NCBI GenBank assembly: GCA_903632075.3
Contig: CAHIKZ030004135.1
Coordinates: forward strand, 2,031,001 to 2,095,000
DNA: 64,000 nucleotides
Origin: Acanthosepion pharaonis
Lineage: Eukaryota; Mollusca; Cephalopoda; Sepiida; Sepiidae
Reading direction: 5' to 3'
The notes under the pieces are model-generated. The model was given only the letters and a program-made list of their open reading frames with translations. It ran no database searches and was not told where the DNA came from. Both the position numbers and the translations under genes were made by a program. Shown here one piece after another: positions 10,900 through 23,200 of the stretch. Numbering within the stretch: the first letter of the stretch is position 1; each line of letters opens with the position of its first letter.

Positions 10900-11880
10900 T
10901 TCAAATGGGTGCAGAAATGCAAGTACAGCACAATACACCGGCTGAAACTGCAAAATACTTAAAAAAGACAGCAAAGACAAATGCAACCGACCAGATACAG
11001 AAGCGATAGCAAGATAAACCGCTTCATGGCCAATACTCTGCCCATAACAAACAAGTTGATGTACACAAAACCTGTACCCATCAGTGGCTGCATAGTGCAG
11101 GGTTGAAAGCTGAAACTGAAGGTTTTATCCTTGCTGCACGGGACCAATGCTTGCTAACTAGGAATTACCATGCACATATACTAAAATATTGTGTCAGACC
11201 AAAATGCAGATTCTGTGATAAATATCCAGAAACGATTGATCATCTTGTATCAGGTTGCACGATATTGGCACCCACTGAATATAAAACCCGACATGACAGA
11301 GTGGGCCAATATCTGCACTGGAAAATCTGCAACTTCTACGGAAAGGAAACTAAAAGAAAATGGTATGAACACCACCCAGACCCGGTTATAGAGATAGGAC
11401 CTGTTACAATTCTATGGGACTACACAATACACACTCACAGAACAATCAAAGCCAACTGCCCAGATATTGTTATTAAAGACCACAAACAAAAAAGAGCCTC
11501 CTTATTGATATGCCAGTCCCTGCTGACTGCAATGTATCTTTGAAGATATTCAAAAAGCTGTCAAAATACAAGGACCTTGAAATAAAAATCTCAAAAATGT
11601 GGCATATCAGAACATCAACAATCCCTGTTGTAGTTGGAGCCCTAGGACTGGTTGGAAAAGATTCCAGTAGACTAATTGAAGGGATTCCTGGAAGTCCATG
11701 CCTCAAAGAAATACAAAAATTATTCTGACAAGTACAGCCCACACTTAACAAAGAGGCTTTATCTATGTAAATTTTTTTTTTGTCAGTGGAAAGTGTCATG
11801 ATGCCATTTCTAACCTTAGGTCCCTGGGCAGGACGCGGAAAGAAATGTGTAAACACCAGAAATCAAAGAAAATAAAAATG
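10900..11880 (+). mobile_element. R2-like LINE, 3' end with CCHC and endonuclease region
   Basis: 5'-truncated copy holding the C-terminal part of the ORF (separate entry), a 3' untranslated region (about 11730-11870) and an A/T-rich tail of TAATAATAATA type. The 3' untranslated region recurs at 33650-33875, proving it is a dispersed family. Confidence 0.82.
11103..11728 (+). pseudogene. R2-like LINE ORF, C-terminal CCHC and PD-(D/E)XK region
   Basis: The first frame (11103-11543) carries a C-x2-C-x7-H-x4-C motif, CRFCDKYPETIDHLVSGC, the zinc knuckle that follows RT in R2-type elements. It is followed by a KWYEH stretch and a CPDIVIKDHKQK segment, matching the PD part of a restriction-like endonuclease. 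Near 11500 the frame changes, and the second frame (11510-11728) continues with KLSKYKDLEIKISKMWHI and VVVGALGLV, the usual end of such proteins. The endonuclease nicks target DNA to prime reverse transcription. The single frame change and loss of the RT domain make this a dead copy. Confidence 0.8.
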
Positions 11881-12124
11881 ATAATAATAATACTTTCCTA
11901 ATTAAATTCTTTTATTCCCTATTCCATTTTTTTATTTATTATTTCCAATTCTTCATTATTTCATTGGTCAGATGATCAAGAATTAAACTACTTCTCTGAC
12001 CTAACTCCAGTGTGAATGAGGAGAATGGTTAGCAATGCATTAGGAAGAAAAATAAGGCCTATCAAATGAAAGATGAACTGCATAGTCAACAATCAACTAA
12101 TTAGAAAGAATGTTTTGATAAAAC

Positions 12125-12545
12125 TACCACAGAGAAGGCAATAGGGAAAGCCCCCCGCCGTACCTCCCAAGAACAATCATGGCAATTCACAGTTTACCCA
12201 TCTACTAGGGCAAGCTAGCCAATCCCTATTGCAAACTCTCACTCAGACACATTTGTGTCTGTTCAACACCCACAGAGCTAACCTGTGGTTTATACTGCAA
12301 CTATGCTGAGCAAACCTTAGTTACAGTTTCTGGGAAAGAGCGTTTTATCTAGTGTGATCAACAATCTGAACAAGATGTGATTTCATGTTAGCACAGCTAT
12401 TGACGGCCCCCAAGGGTTCCATCTACCCAATTTCACTCAAAAAGCTTGGGTCAACCCGTGGTATGGTTTTCAGGCACTTTCCAAAGATGCCACATGCTGA
12501 GATCATCTCCTTCCTAACAAATCAACTGTAGTGAGATTCGAACAC
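12125..12545 (-). repeat. SINE family A, copy 2
   Basis: Reverse complement of the body at 60-490, with shared runs GTAACTAAGGTT, TAAACCACA and GGCATCTTTGGAAAGTGCC. The tRNA-like head end lies near 12545 (B-box-like GTGTTCGAATCTCAC on the minus strand), better preserved than in copy 1. Confidence 0.8.
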
Positions 12546-12692
12546 TGACAAATAAAATGTTAAGCATTCAAATTAAAATTAGAGAAAGCTTTAAGAGATA
12601 AAACATTTCTTCTCAGTATTAAGAAAAGGAAAGGAAAACCATGGAGGACACAATTTTTAGCAAGTTTTGTAAACAAATGTTAATTAATATAT

Positions 12693-13500
12693 ACAGTAGC
12701 ATGCAAAAGACTTAGGCCACTTTAAACTGTTATAAAGTTTTAATAATTGTCAATTTATAAGTGAATGTTTCAAATTGCCTTTTGTCTAGATAAAACATTG
12801 GCTCTCCTGAATGAGAGGGGAAAATAAAAGATAACCTACAAAAATGGCTGTGAAAAAGTTTTCAGCCACCTCACTTAAATAAAGTCGGCTACAGTATTTT
12901 AAAACATTTATTACATCATTTTTATTTCAAGAAATTAATGTGCATTGTTAATATTTGATGTGGCTTCACTTAGTTTGAATAATTACTTCAGTAGAAAGAA
13001 ATGTGTAAAAATCCTTTACTATCTTCCTAGGTATAGGATGCCATTCTCTGTGGTTGACCTCTGACACCTCTACAAGATTGCATAAATTCTAACAAATGCT
13101 TTTCTTTAGTTCTGCCTATATTTTATCAATGATATTGTGTTTTTAAGATGGTGAATTGTTCAGCACAGTGGATGGTTCATCACTCTTGTTGCATGCAATC
13201 AGTAGCAATGGAGCTCCATCATACTAAAAACATTGCCTTCATATTTTAGACTGGCATCAAATTGTCCTTCAGCAAGTGGATGAAGTTGGCACTATTTGAA
13301 CTATCATCAATTTTAAATAACTTTTTTGAACTGTGACTCTTTATGTTTTCCCAAAGCATCTGACACTTACCTGCCAAATTTCATAGGAATCAACACTGCA
13401 TGATGACTGTCAGTTCCACACCTTAAGCAATCATCAGATCATGAAAAGGAAATGACCCATGTTTCATCCTAAAAACTATGATAAACATGCCTACAATATG
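12693..13500 (-). mobile_element. Tc1-like transposon remnant, one end
   Basis: Starts with CAGTAGCATGCAAAAGACTT then AGGCCAC, the terminal motif typical of many Tc1-like elements. Interior minus-strand sequence is stop-ridden but in places suggests transposase. No matching right end is visible by 13500. Confidence 0.5.
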
Positions 13501-13511
13501 TCTATGAGTGT

Positions 13512-13540
13512 TGTGTGTGTGTGTGTGTGAGAGAGAGAGC
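13512..13540. repeat. (TG)n(GA)n microsatellite
   Basis: A TG block followed by a GA block. Confidence 0.95.
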
Positions 13541-13863
13541 GTTTGTTGTTTAAGAATTTTTTATTTAATTTTTCTATGCTTTTGACCATTTTTTGATTTC
13601 TAATGAAAATTTAAACATAAATTGCCCAGTGTCATCTGAATTACTTAAGCTTTTACAAGCTATTATGAAAGAATTTTAGTGCCTGAATTTCTGCATTGTG
13701 TTTCTTTGATTGTTTCAAGAGTTTTATTTTCATTCATTTGTCTGTATTATATTCGGCTTTTTCAAGTATTATGTCTACATGCATCACTTTGTGATGTCAT
13801 ATCACTTTTTTATTATATGTTTATATTTATTATATATCTATATCTTTCTCTTTCTCTCCCTAC

Positions 13864-13911
<48 letters not shown>

Positions 13912-14134
13912 CTAAAAGAATAAAAATCTCTGTTTTCATTTGTGAAATTCTGAATGAATTATATGAGGAAAAAGATTTATTTAGTATTTTAAATAAAATA
14001 TTTTTTCATTTCAAAAAAGGAAAATTACCTGTTTCCAAAAAGTTGTTTACTAGCAGAGTAATTTTCTTTATACCAATCTAAGTTATCAGATTTTGAAAAT
14101 TCCTCACCTTGCTCATTATCTTATTATTTTGGGG
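13541..14134. other. AT-rich spacer with (AT)n
   Basis: Contains a perfect AT tract at 13874-13907. No gene recognised; the open frames at 13679-13915 are driven by the repeat. Confidence 0.6.
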
Positions 14135-14345
14135 GTTTTTTAATCATTTCACCCAAAGCAAGAACACAGAAGTGTTACAATATATGAGAAAAACTACTAT
14201 TAAAGAGAGAGGACAATAAAAGAACAGAAATTTAGGAGACAGAAGATAACGATTGACATTGCATTTAAATTTTTGAAGATCAAAGTTGACTGGAAAGCAA
14301 GAAGCTGGAAGAGAGTTCCACAAGCAAGAAGTGTGGGAGAAAAAA
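14135..14345 (-). mobile_element. CR1/Jockey-like LINE, 3' end
   Basis: Shares its 3' end with copies at 39470, 48716 and 50640. All start with TTTTTAATCATTTCAC on the plus strand and contain ATTGCATTTAAATTTTTGAA. Only about 200 bp remain. Confidence 0.75.
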
Positions 14346-15789
14346 TAATATATACTGTATACTTTAATTTGATTGGTCAGACATAACTAACAATAAAAAT
14401 ATTTCATAACATCAATAAAGATTAAAAGAGAAAATGTATAATGTTTATATGGTATTAATAATTTTTAGTTACATCTGTATTTTTTATCAGAGTAGTTAAC
14501 AGAATGAAGACACATGACAAAATTGATGAAGAAAGAAATTTAAAATAAGTTAATGGCTAACTATCAAAAGTATTCTGGATAATAAGTCATCAATTTGAAA
14601 ACAATTTCTAAATGAAAAATCTTATCAATCCATGGCACTTTATTACTTTAATAGTTACAATGTAAAATAGGTTCTTTTTATATCCTTGATATCATATATT
14701 TCTAAAGTTAAAATCATTAGCTTTAGTTGAATAGTTAAATTTTGTTATTTTATATTTTTCATTCTCCCAATTTATTATTTATTTCACAAATAATCCTTTG
14801 CTCACAACTCAGATTAAAGATTGTAATGTAAGAAGTGCATTTAAATATTCATACATATTTTATATTTGATATTAATACTTCAAAGGGAAGAAAATTACTT
14901 ATTTGAAGACAGAAGAATCTTAGAATTGGTTGAATTTAAATCAGGGAGTTGAATATAATCCTTGAACTGATAATAAAATAAAGTTGAAAATGGATGCTAA
15001 CATGTGGTGCTTTAAATGTTTTAAGAGAGATGTACTTTATATACAGAAGATAAGTTTAAACAATAAATCGGATAAGTAAAAATAGGGAGTCCAATGTAAT
15101 AATATTTATTGTTGCTAAAATAGCCACAGATTAAATATAAAAGTCATTCAACTGAATTAGAAACATTCACTCAATCAAAATGCTTGTACAACCATTATGA
15201 TTTTCTTGTGTTTATAGCAGGTCTCTTTGGAGACTATTTGATGCTTAAAACTTATGACAGATGTCTACTTATTGCCATTAAAAAATGCCTGTCCTGTTTT
15301 GGCCCAACTCTAACTAATTCTGATGCTTTTCTCATGGGTGATATTTTTTTTATTTTCTATGCCCAGTTAGTGACTTGAAATATACATGAATAACAAATTT
15401 ATTTTCCTATCACCATCATTGTTTTTCCAAAAGAGAAACATTCTGTAAAAGATAGCAAAATGATTTGTTAAATTTGTGCTTTTTTATCAGTACTAAATAA
15501 ATTGAAATTTTGTTCTTTGAATTTTGTACATCAGCACATAATCTGTAAGCAAACACACTGCTTAAGTAACTAATCATGTGCTATATCAGAGTCAAAGGAT
15601 GCAGGTCTTGTAAGATGTTGAAAGTAAGTTCAACCCTTGCTAAATATTATATAAATATATCTTTATGTCATAACTTACAGACTCCAGCAAATATCTTAGG
15701 TGTACTCATGGAAATATAGTAATTATAGTCTTACAGATCATTATTTTATGGCATATTAAAATAATTTTCAATTTACTCCAAAGCTTATT
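14346..15789. other. AT-rich spacer with one weak exon candidate
   Basis: Mostly anonymous AT-rich sequence. At 15184-15378 a 64-codon frame contains GLFGDYLMLKTYDRCLLIAI, preceded by TTTTCTTGTGTTTATAG, an acceptor-like string. No family match is recognised, so it is left as a weak candidate only. Confidence 0.35.
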
Positions 15790-16029
15790 TCATGTCCACA
15801 TCTGAAGATTGTCTATGACTTTAGTATATTACTAATATTATTATGTTGGTGCCACATATTGATGTAGTCAATGGAAATTCTGTTCTTGAGATATGGTGTT
15901 AACAAGACTCCAAGTGCACTCATTACTATGTGAATTATTTTGCAGTCACATTCCATAGCTTCTTCTGCTCCATAGAGAGATCATGATATTTTTCTATTTT
16001 TTCAGTTTCTTTGGAATTCAGTTTTATAT

Positions 16030-16435
16030 CATACTAGCAGTAGAGCCCGGCGTTGCCTGGGGATGTAACAGTAAGAGATAGATCAAGTATCGACCATCAT
16101 AAAGACTGAAAAATAAAATTGACAAAGATTATTGTTTAAGGTTGACGGACACGCATGTCTTAATTAGTTTTTTTTTTTTTTTTTTTTTTGTTTTTTACGA
16201 ATTGGTCAAACCCAAACTCAAACAAAAACATTGTTTTCAATCATTATGAGTCTACCGATTGAATAGAATTTTATTACAATCAATTGTCTTGTAAATGGAA
16301 TTTTTAAAGCATTCTGAATGTAAAAATAAAGAAAAAAGTGTGCAAGACAATAAGAAACACTACCTGCCAAAAAAAAGTGAAGTTTTGTTGAAATCGGTTG
16401 AAAAATGTAGGAAATCTGATCCCATATATAAAGGA

Positions 16436-16490
<55 letters not shown>

Positions 16491-16735
16491 TAACCTGGGT
16501 TTTATAATAAGTATAACTCGATATGAGTTGCCCCCCTTTCATTAATGCCTCTTAATCGTGTTTTCAAATTGATTGTTTTTCCAATTTTTGGCACTGTCAG
16601 AACCACCGCAAGGTAATTTTACGCAGTCCTGTGAAGTTTTGTTGAAATCGGTTGAAAAATGTAGGAAATCCGATCCAATATATAAACGTACAGACACACA
16701 CACACACACAACCTGGGTTTTATAATAAGTAAGAT
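16030..16735. mobile_element. Dispersed repeat inserted in R2-like LINE, with (AC)n
   Basis: Starts CTAGCAGTAGAGCCCGGCGT and ends AACCTGGGTTTTATAATAAG. Two related units end the element (16377-16513 and 16631-16731), each with GTTGAAATCGGTTGAAAAATG, an (AC)n block and the same terminal string. The first block spans 16438-16488. No ORF of its own is credible. Its class is unknown to me; a non-autonomous element with a tandemly repeated end fits. Confidence 0.68.
16438..16488. repeat. (AC)n microsatellite
   Basis: About 50 bp of AC. It produces spurious Cys-Val or Thr-His open frames. Confidence 0.98.
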
Positions 16736-17253
16736 GGAATAGCAAAGTCGATAATTTGACATTTGCTGATCTCCTTATCTATAACAATGTGACTTTTCTA
16801 CCACTGTCTCTGGCTGATAGTAATACCACTTTTCTTTTACACTGTAGCCAAATTTATGGCATCCTTCCCAGTGAATTCTCTTATCAGTCTAATCATATCA
16901 TCACTTATATGTCCTTCTGTGCTAACTTGGGACATTCATATATATTGTCCTTCTGTGCTAACTTGGGATGTTCAGCAAGTATGTGGTTAACTGTCTCATC
17001 TGCTTATCTACACATCCTGCATTTGTTTTCTTCTTGTAATCTGTTTATCCTGGCCTTGATTGCATTCATTCTGATAGCCTGCATCTGTGTTGCAAATATG
17101 ACTGTTTCTGTTTCTCTCATCAGAAAACTATCTTTTACCCAAAGCCACTTCTCAGGTCCAGCAATTGTCTCTGTCTGCTGAAAAAAACTGACCATGAATA
17201 TTCTTTTCTTTTAACTTGTCTTCCCACTTCTCCTTATGCTGTTTCTTTGTTAC

Positions 17254-17315
17254 GATCACTGGCTACCAGTAGGTACCAATAAGGGATCACTGGCTATCAG
17301 TAGGTACCAATAAGG
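17254..17315. repeat. 31-bp direct tandem duplication
   Basis: Two adjacent units beginning GATCACTGGCTA and containing AGTAGGTACCAATAAGG, differing at one visible base. Confidence 0.9.
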
Positions 17316-17382
17316 GAACTAATAAGTTGTTCACTTTTGAAGGGCAGAGATGTGTAAGCACAAAACATCAAACATATATATT

Positions 17383-17385
<3 letters not shown>

Positions 17386-17420
<35 letters not shown>
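17386..17420. repeat. (AT)n microsatellite
   Basis: AT dinucleotide tract. Confidence 0.97.
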
Positions 17421-17422
<2 letters not shown>

Positions 17423-17759
17423 CATTGGTGTATATATTTATGTTGTGCATTATATATGTGCTGGATATGGGATGTTTATATTCAAATTTAGGGAAAGAAA
17501 TTAGTTTATTGAATTAAAAACAAGATGCATATCTATTTTAGGGATACTATTTAAATGTTTGTTTATTTCTTTAATGAATGACAAGGTTACATTCCAACAA
17601 ACCGGTCACCAAACTAGCCAGTAGCTAAGTGAGAAATTGGGCCTGACTAATATTTCAGGCATACTATATGTGCAATGGGTTTGTGTCAACTAGCTTCAGA
17701 TAGTTTTAATGTTACTTTTCCACTATTTCTCAGTCAGTAAGTGCCATACATAATACATA
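17421..17759. other. Unassigned spacer
   Basis: AT-rich sequence with no recognised feature. Confidence 0.5.
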
Positions 17760-18020
17760 CTTGGGCGATCATGTCTCTTTCAATCCATGACTGGCTAGAC
17801 AGAAATTCTTCCGCAGTAGGTTGCCATTTCTTTCTGTGGTTGCCAACCAAGGCTGTAAAAACCAGTCTGTCCTGCTATTCAACCCATATCTGGAGAGAGA
17901 AAAAATAGATTCATACCTTTCCCAAGGGTATTTGGGCATTAAGGAAAGGAAACAATCCTGACTGGAATTCAAACTCGGCTCTCTAAATTCTCTTTTCGAG
18001 CCAATAACCATTATACCAGC
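17760..18020 (-). repeat. SINE-like repeat, family C copy
   Basis: Minus-strand head near 18015: GCTGGTATAATGGTTATTGG (A-box-like) and CGAGTTTGAATTCCAG (B-box-like). The body carries TACCTTTCCCAAGGGTATTT, shared with 59395-59610. Confidence 0.72.
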
Positions 18021-18279
18021 TGCACATATTTCTAATTTATTTCAAAATGTTTATAGAATAAAATAGTGTAATGAACAGTAAATGTAATAAATAAATTTAA
18101 AAATCATCTCTATGTTCTGTCCATTATTTTGGTTTGCATATTGTAAATACAGTACAAGTAAATTTTATTTAGTTTTCACTTTATTTATTTTATTTATCTT
18201 GATTCATCTTGGAAGAAAGAGAAAACAATCAGAATCAAAATTTTCATACAATGTACAATACTTCTTCTATGTGCTATGC

Positions 18280-19170
18280 TCCTTCAGCTGTGGGCAATCA
18301 TAGCTCTCTACAACTTCCTGTCCTTTGTAGCTCTTTTTCCTATCACTCCTACTCCTTTTTCTGCCAATCATTTATACAATGTTGTTAGGTAGGTTATTAG
18401 CTGCTTTCATCTGTCCCTCTTGTATTCAATATGTCCTTTGAGTGTCAAATTTTCTAAGCCCTCTTTTCTCATTATGTACCCCAAAAATTTAAACTGTCAC
18501 TTTCTGATTTGAAGTATGTGTCCTTTTGTTTATGTTTTCCTTAAAACTTCATTGTTAATCACATGATATTTGCAACATCATTCTGTCTGACCATTTTTCT
18601 GTTGTCTCAAGTCTCTTCTTCATCTGCCATATAGGAGGATCGATATTACATAACAGTTCAATACTATTTTCTTTATTTCTAATGAAATGTTTTTCTTTCT
18701 TAATACTTCACTTGCTTTTGGAAGGAATCATTTACTATTACAATGCACTTTTGGATTTCGCCATCACATTTTCAATCCTCTGTTAAAACACTTCCTAAGT
18801 ACTTAAATTTTTGTACTTGCTTAATTTTGGCATCTCCAATTCATGGTTTGCATCTTGGGATGTTCCTATTGCTGGCAACTATACATTCTATCTTCTTACA
18901 ACTAATGTTTAGTTCTTTCTTCTCATTTTCCTGTAGCAGTTTTTTTCAGTTTCATTTTTCTGTCTCCTATCAAAACTATGAAATCTGTATATCTTATGTT
19001 GTTAAGATTGTAACTGCCAATAATGAATCCTACCATGACTTCTAATTCTTTCAGAATCAACTCAATGTAAATATTTAATGAGTCCAGTGAAAAGACACAT
19101 CTTTGTCTTATACCCTTTCTATTTTTGTGTATTTACTAAATTCATTTTTTATCTGTATACAGGCAGTTTT
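18280..19170 (-). mobile_element. RTE-like LINE, 3' half
   Basis: The reverse complement holds the conserved tail (TTAGAAAATTTGACACTCAA near 18445) and runs up through the region after the RT active site near 19000. This matches copies at 9780-10500 and 25366-26092. Stops are frequent. Confidence 0.75.
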
Positions 19171-20112
19171 TTTTTTACAAGATTTTCTAGCTGGTCATTA
19201 GTCCAGAGGTAGGCATCATTAAACATGTAAGTCTTTAAGTGAAGAGTCGTTATATAATACATTTTTTATTCCCTTACAGCAACTGTTACTATATTTTCTG
19301 AAACATTTTGAACTTTTAGTTTAAAGGTTAATGTTTAACTTGCTTGTTTTGTTATAATAAAATTATAATAAATAAATGTAAATGCTTAAGTAACAGTCAC
19401 TTTTTATCAACATTATTACTTCTAGATTACCATTTTACAAATATTGTTTTTATAAACAATATATATAATTTCTTTTGTGATTATTTATTCATTCATAGTT
19501 AACTACATATTTTTGCTGAAAGATAGGCATAGGTGTGTATTATATGGAAATAATGAAAAACTGAGAAACTAAAGAAAAGCTTGAGTGGTGTATTATAATA
19601 GAAAACAGTACATTTAAGAAATAACACTACTTGACATTGAATGTGTAAGTTGGACCTACTTTCTCAGTGACCTCATTTCTACTTAATATATAATTTGACA
19701 AAAAACATTTTCTCAAATATATAAGTAAAATTTCTTGCTATTAATCTGTATGAGCAAGTTTTATTTTTCTGTAAATTCTAATATATTACATATTTTATAT
19801 TCTTTCTATTGTATATTAATAATTATATAATGTCTCTTGTTTCTTTTGTTTTTAATTTAAGATTCTCATTTACTGTTATTTCAGGTAATTTTGCATTCTT
19901 CTTTGAAATAGTTTACATTATTTCCTGATATAAAACAGTAATTAGAGAGAAATAAAGAAATATTGAGTGAATCTAGTGTTTTCTCCCTTACACAAACAAT
20001 TTTCACTCATCAGTTGAAAATAAACTTCAAACTTTTGGATTTGATTGATATGATTTTTTATATCATTTGTGGGTAATTTAAAGCCAGAAACTTATTTCAA
20101 ATGGTAAGAGGT
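19171..20112. other. AT-rich spacer, no gene seen
   Basis: AT-rich with no recognised repeat or open frame. Confidence 0.6.
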
Positions 20113-20203
20113 TGCTTACAGTATCTGGTGTGACCAACCAGTTCCCCATGTAAGTACTGACTAAGCACAATGCAGCTTAACTTTGGTGATTGAATGAGTA
20201 CTG
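20113..20203 (-). pseudogene. 5S rRNA-derived relic, second copy
   Basis: Minus-strand match to the 3' part of 5S rRNA: CTTACAGTATCTGGT at the 3' end and GTAAGTACTGACTAAGC plus GCAGCTTAACTTTGGTGAT in the internal promoter region. It is more diverged than the copy at 1758-1846 and in the same orientation. Confidence 0.6.
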
Positions 20204-23200
20204 ATGTTTTCTCTGCAATTTAACCATAAGAATTTCCTACAGTAAAGTTTCTAACTGAAACAAAATAATCATGCCATATCCAAATTTAGTTTATATATGC
20301 AAATCTTTCAAAGCAATATCTTAACTATTATTAAATAATATCAATAATATATATTAATATCTATTATTTATTATTAGTCATATTTTGAAAATTCTAAAGT
20401 TTGAAGTGAGTAGTACTACTTGGTAATGTAAGAATAGATTTCAAGATGTCAAGGAATTTTATATATATTTATATAAAGAAAATTATAGTTACATGTATAC
20501 AGCTAGCTCAAAAAAGGAAAGACAAACATTTATGCACTTTGATATAGTGTATGTGTGTTTGTGTGTGTGCACCTGTGTGATTTGTTTAGAATTAAGTAGT
20601 TGGTTAGACATGAGGGAATAATCTCCCATCACATTGAGAAATCCTAATGTTATTCCTATATCATTGAGCAAAAATAAGCAGAAGGAAAGTCATACCTGTT
20701 TCTTTTATAGTCCTGAATAGAACAATAGCTAGCATCCTGCAGACAAAGTTGGGTAATCCTCACAAGTTATATCATGGAAAAAAATTGATTGAATCAAACT
20801 GAAAAGAGAAAAAAACAAAATCTTTTCAACTGTCAACAAAGAGAAGTGAAATCCTTAAAAAAAAATAAAATTTTACAGTATACAGGGGCAGTGCATCCCC
20901 ACCAAATCTATGATATGGGGTCCTATGTTTGATACAGGTCCCCTACTCTACTATATCTCAATTTTCTAAATACAAATTAGAGCAGTGAAATTAGTGTCAT
21001 GTCATAATAAATCATTCCATCTTAAATAAATCGACTAGGTTTTTCAGCAATTTTTAACATCAACTTGAGATTTTTCTTCTTAAAAAGTTGAAGAATTTTA
21101 ACATTATGGATAAAAATTAGTGAATTTTATAGTGTTTTTTTGAAAGGAAAAAACTCATAGATTTGGACCAAAAAAAGAACCCAAAATTACATCAAAATCA
21201 TCAAAAATTTCCCGTCCTTTAATAGTCAGTTGTGCCTAATTTAAGTTGTAAAGTATGTAAATGTAGGTAAAAAAAAGCAAATGTTGATAAGATTGTGAGG
21301 GTCACAAAGCAATGTCCGGGGGAGGGGTTCTAATCAGGCTTGCACCTCTTCCCAGTCAGGATGTATGAAATAAGAAGATATTATTATAATTCTTTTCCAA
21401 ATCTTCCATCTACCTTGATGACTGAATTACTTCTCTGAAATGATTTAATTGTTTTTAAGGAAATGCTTTATATGCATGGACTTTTTATTTTATATTACCA
21501 GTGAATATATACACTTTATTAAAAAAAAAAAACAGTCTTTTTCTTCTTCATTTGTTGTATCTTTAATGTTCAACTTCTGAAACAAAAATAGAGGCAACTC
21601 ATCCCTTTTTCTAAAAAAAAGATTAAATATTAATCTTTCTGCAAATAATAAAAAGTGACAAGAAATATGTTTATTATAAAAAATAAATATACATACATAC
21701 ATTTGCCACACATACACCATACTCTCATGTAGATTAACTTATCATTTGTCAAAATTTGTGCACATATAGATGAATATATAACAAAATAATATTAACATTA
21801 GACACATTTTATTTGACAACACCAAAATTTTATACAGGACACAGTGCAAAGAAGGACTCCAAATTCTGGAGGCTGTTGTAATAAAAGAGAAGTGGCCAAC
21901 ATTGAATAAGGATCTTTCTCCATATATTGAAGTGTGTTTAAAAAATAAGTGAATTGTTGTATAATAATAAAAATAAAAGCATTGACACTGATAATAACTG
22001 ACAATTATTTAAAAAAAGTAATATGTCTTCCTCATAAATGATATCTAACCATAGATATAGTTCAATATGTATATGTAATACAATAAATCTCTTAAAAATA
22101 CTTACAGTAAAAAGTAATTAGAAATAAGAAAGGATAAGTTAAATACTACTCTTTAAATGACTTCTAGGCATATATAATTTTAGTGTTTGAATTTTTCAAT
22201 AAATCCAGCAAAGTTCATTTATTTTTATGAAAGACATGTTGAATTTTAATTTATATTTATTTTCATCTTAATTTTTTCTTTCTTTTTATCATAACTTACT
22301 TGGGCAGTCAATCTATGGCAGTAAGTATACAGTGTACCACCACAAATAAAAAATATGCTCTTATTTTTATTCTGTATAATTCTAATCAATATTTTTATGG
22401 TGACATAGAAATCATAATTATTCAGTAATGAGTAGAAAATTATTTGTTTACTTTAATATTTAGATATTGAACATCAACAAGATAGGTTTTTGATATTTTA
22501 TTAATACACTGAAGCTACATAATTAATATATTACCATCATGTTGCCATCATGACATGAAATATATAAATTATAATTAAAAATTTTTGACTTTTAGATATT
22601 TTTGTTACATATTTTCTCAGAGGTCATTTTCCATGTAAATTCTTTTAGTGAACAGGGTATGAATAGTTTGCATATATTTTATTCCATATTTTAAAAGTTT
22701 ATCACTCACAGAACTCATTATTTTTCTAAATGCAATCCATTTTTATTAAATAATATGTTTTGATAGTATCATATCCTTTTAATCAGTCATTTATAATTAG
22801 TCAATTTATATAAATTATTGGGAGAATTATCATAATGCAGTAATTAGCCTGTTGGTCTTACAAGTCTTTAAGAGTAAGTTTGCTCACTACTAAGTACTTA
22901 AGACATACAGCTTACTAGCAAAATATTTCATTTTAAGAACAAGTGGAAAATATTTCAGAAATAATGGAATTATGAAAACCTCAACCCATTGTTTATTTTT
23001 TATAAAATTTTATTTGAAACCTGCTATTTGTAGGAACTTTAATAAAATAAGATCTTAGAATTAAGTTGACCATAACTCCAGGGTAAGATTTAGCATGCTA
23101 TTAATACATACATGCAAAATACTGGAGGCAAATATTCAAATTATGAAATCAATTGGTGCCAAAGAGTGATTGTAGAAGTATTTAAAGGAGCTTTTCATAT

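Larger units (their letters stand above)
15790..17345 (-). mobile_element. R2-like LINE, C-terminal half, split by an insertion
   Basis: On the minus strand, from 17340 downward, pieces follow the order of an R2-like ORF. The frame 17195-17004 includes EKWLWVKDSFLMRETETVIF and NRLQEENKCRMCR, the start of the CCHC knuckle. Next comes a KEKWYYYQPE-like segment and then CQIIDFAIP near 16745, the catalytic core of the restriction-like endonuclease. The protein frame then resumes at about 16025 with NSKETEKIEKYHDL and ends near 15840. The stretch 16030-16735 interrupts it. Stops and short duplications (16909-16968) show decay. Confidence 0.78.

Noticed and set aside
11473..11856. 127-codon minus-strand frame
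   Set aside because: Antisense of the R2-like LINE end; no motif of its own.
16218..16542. Open frames rich in Cys-Val or Thr-His
   Set aside because: Produced by the (AC)n microsatellite.
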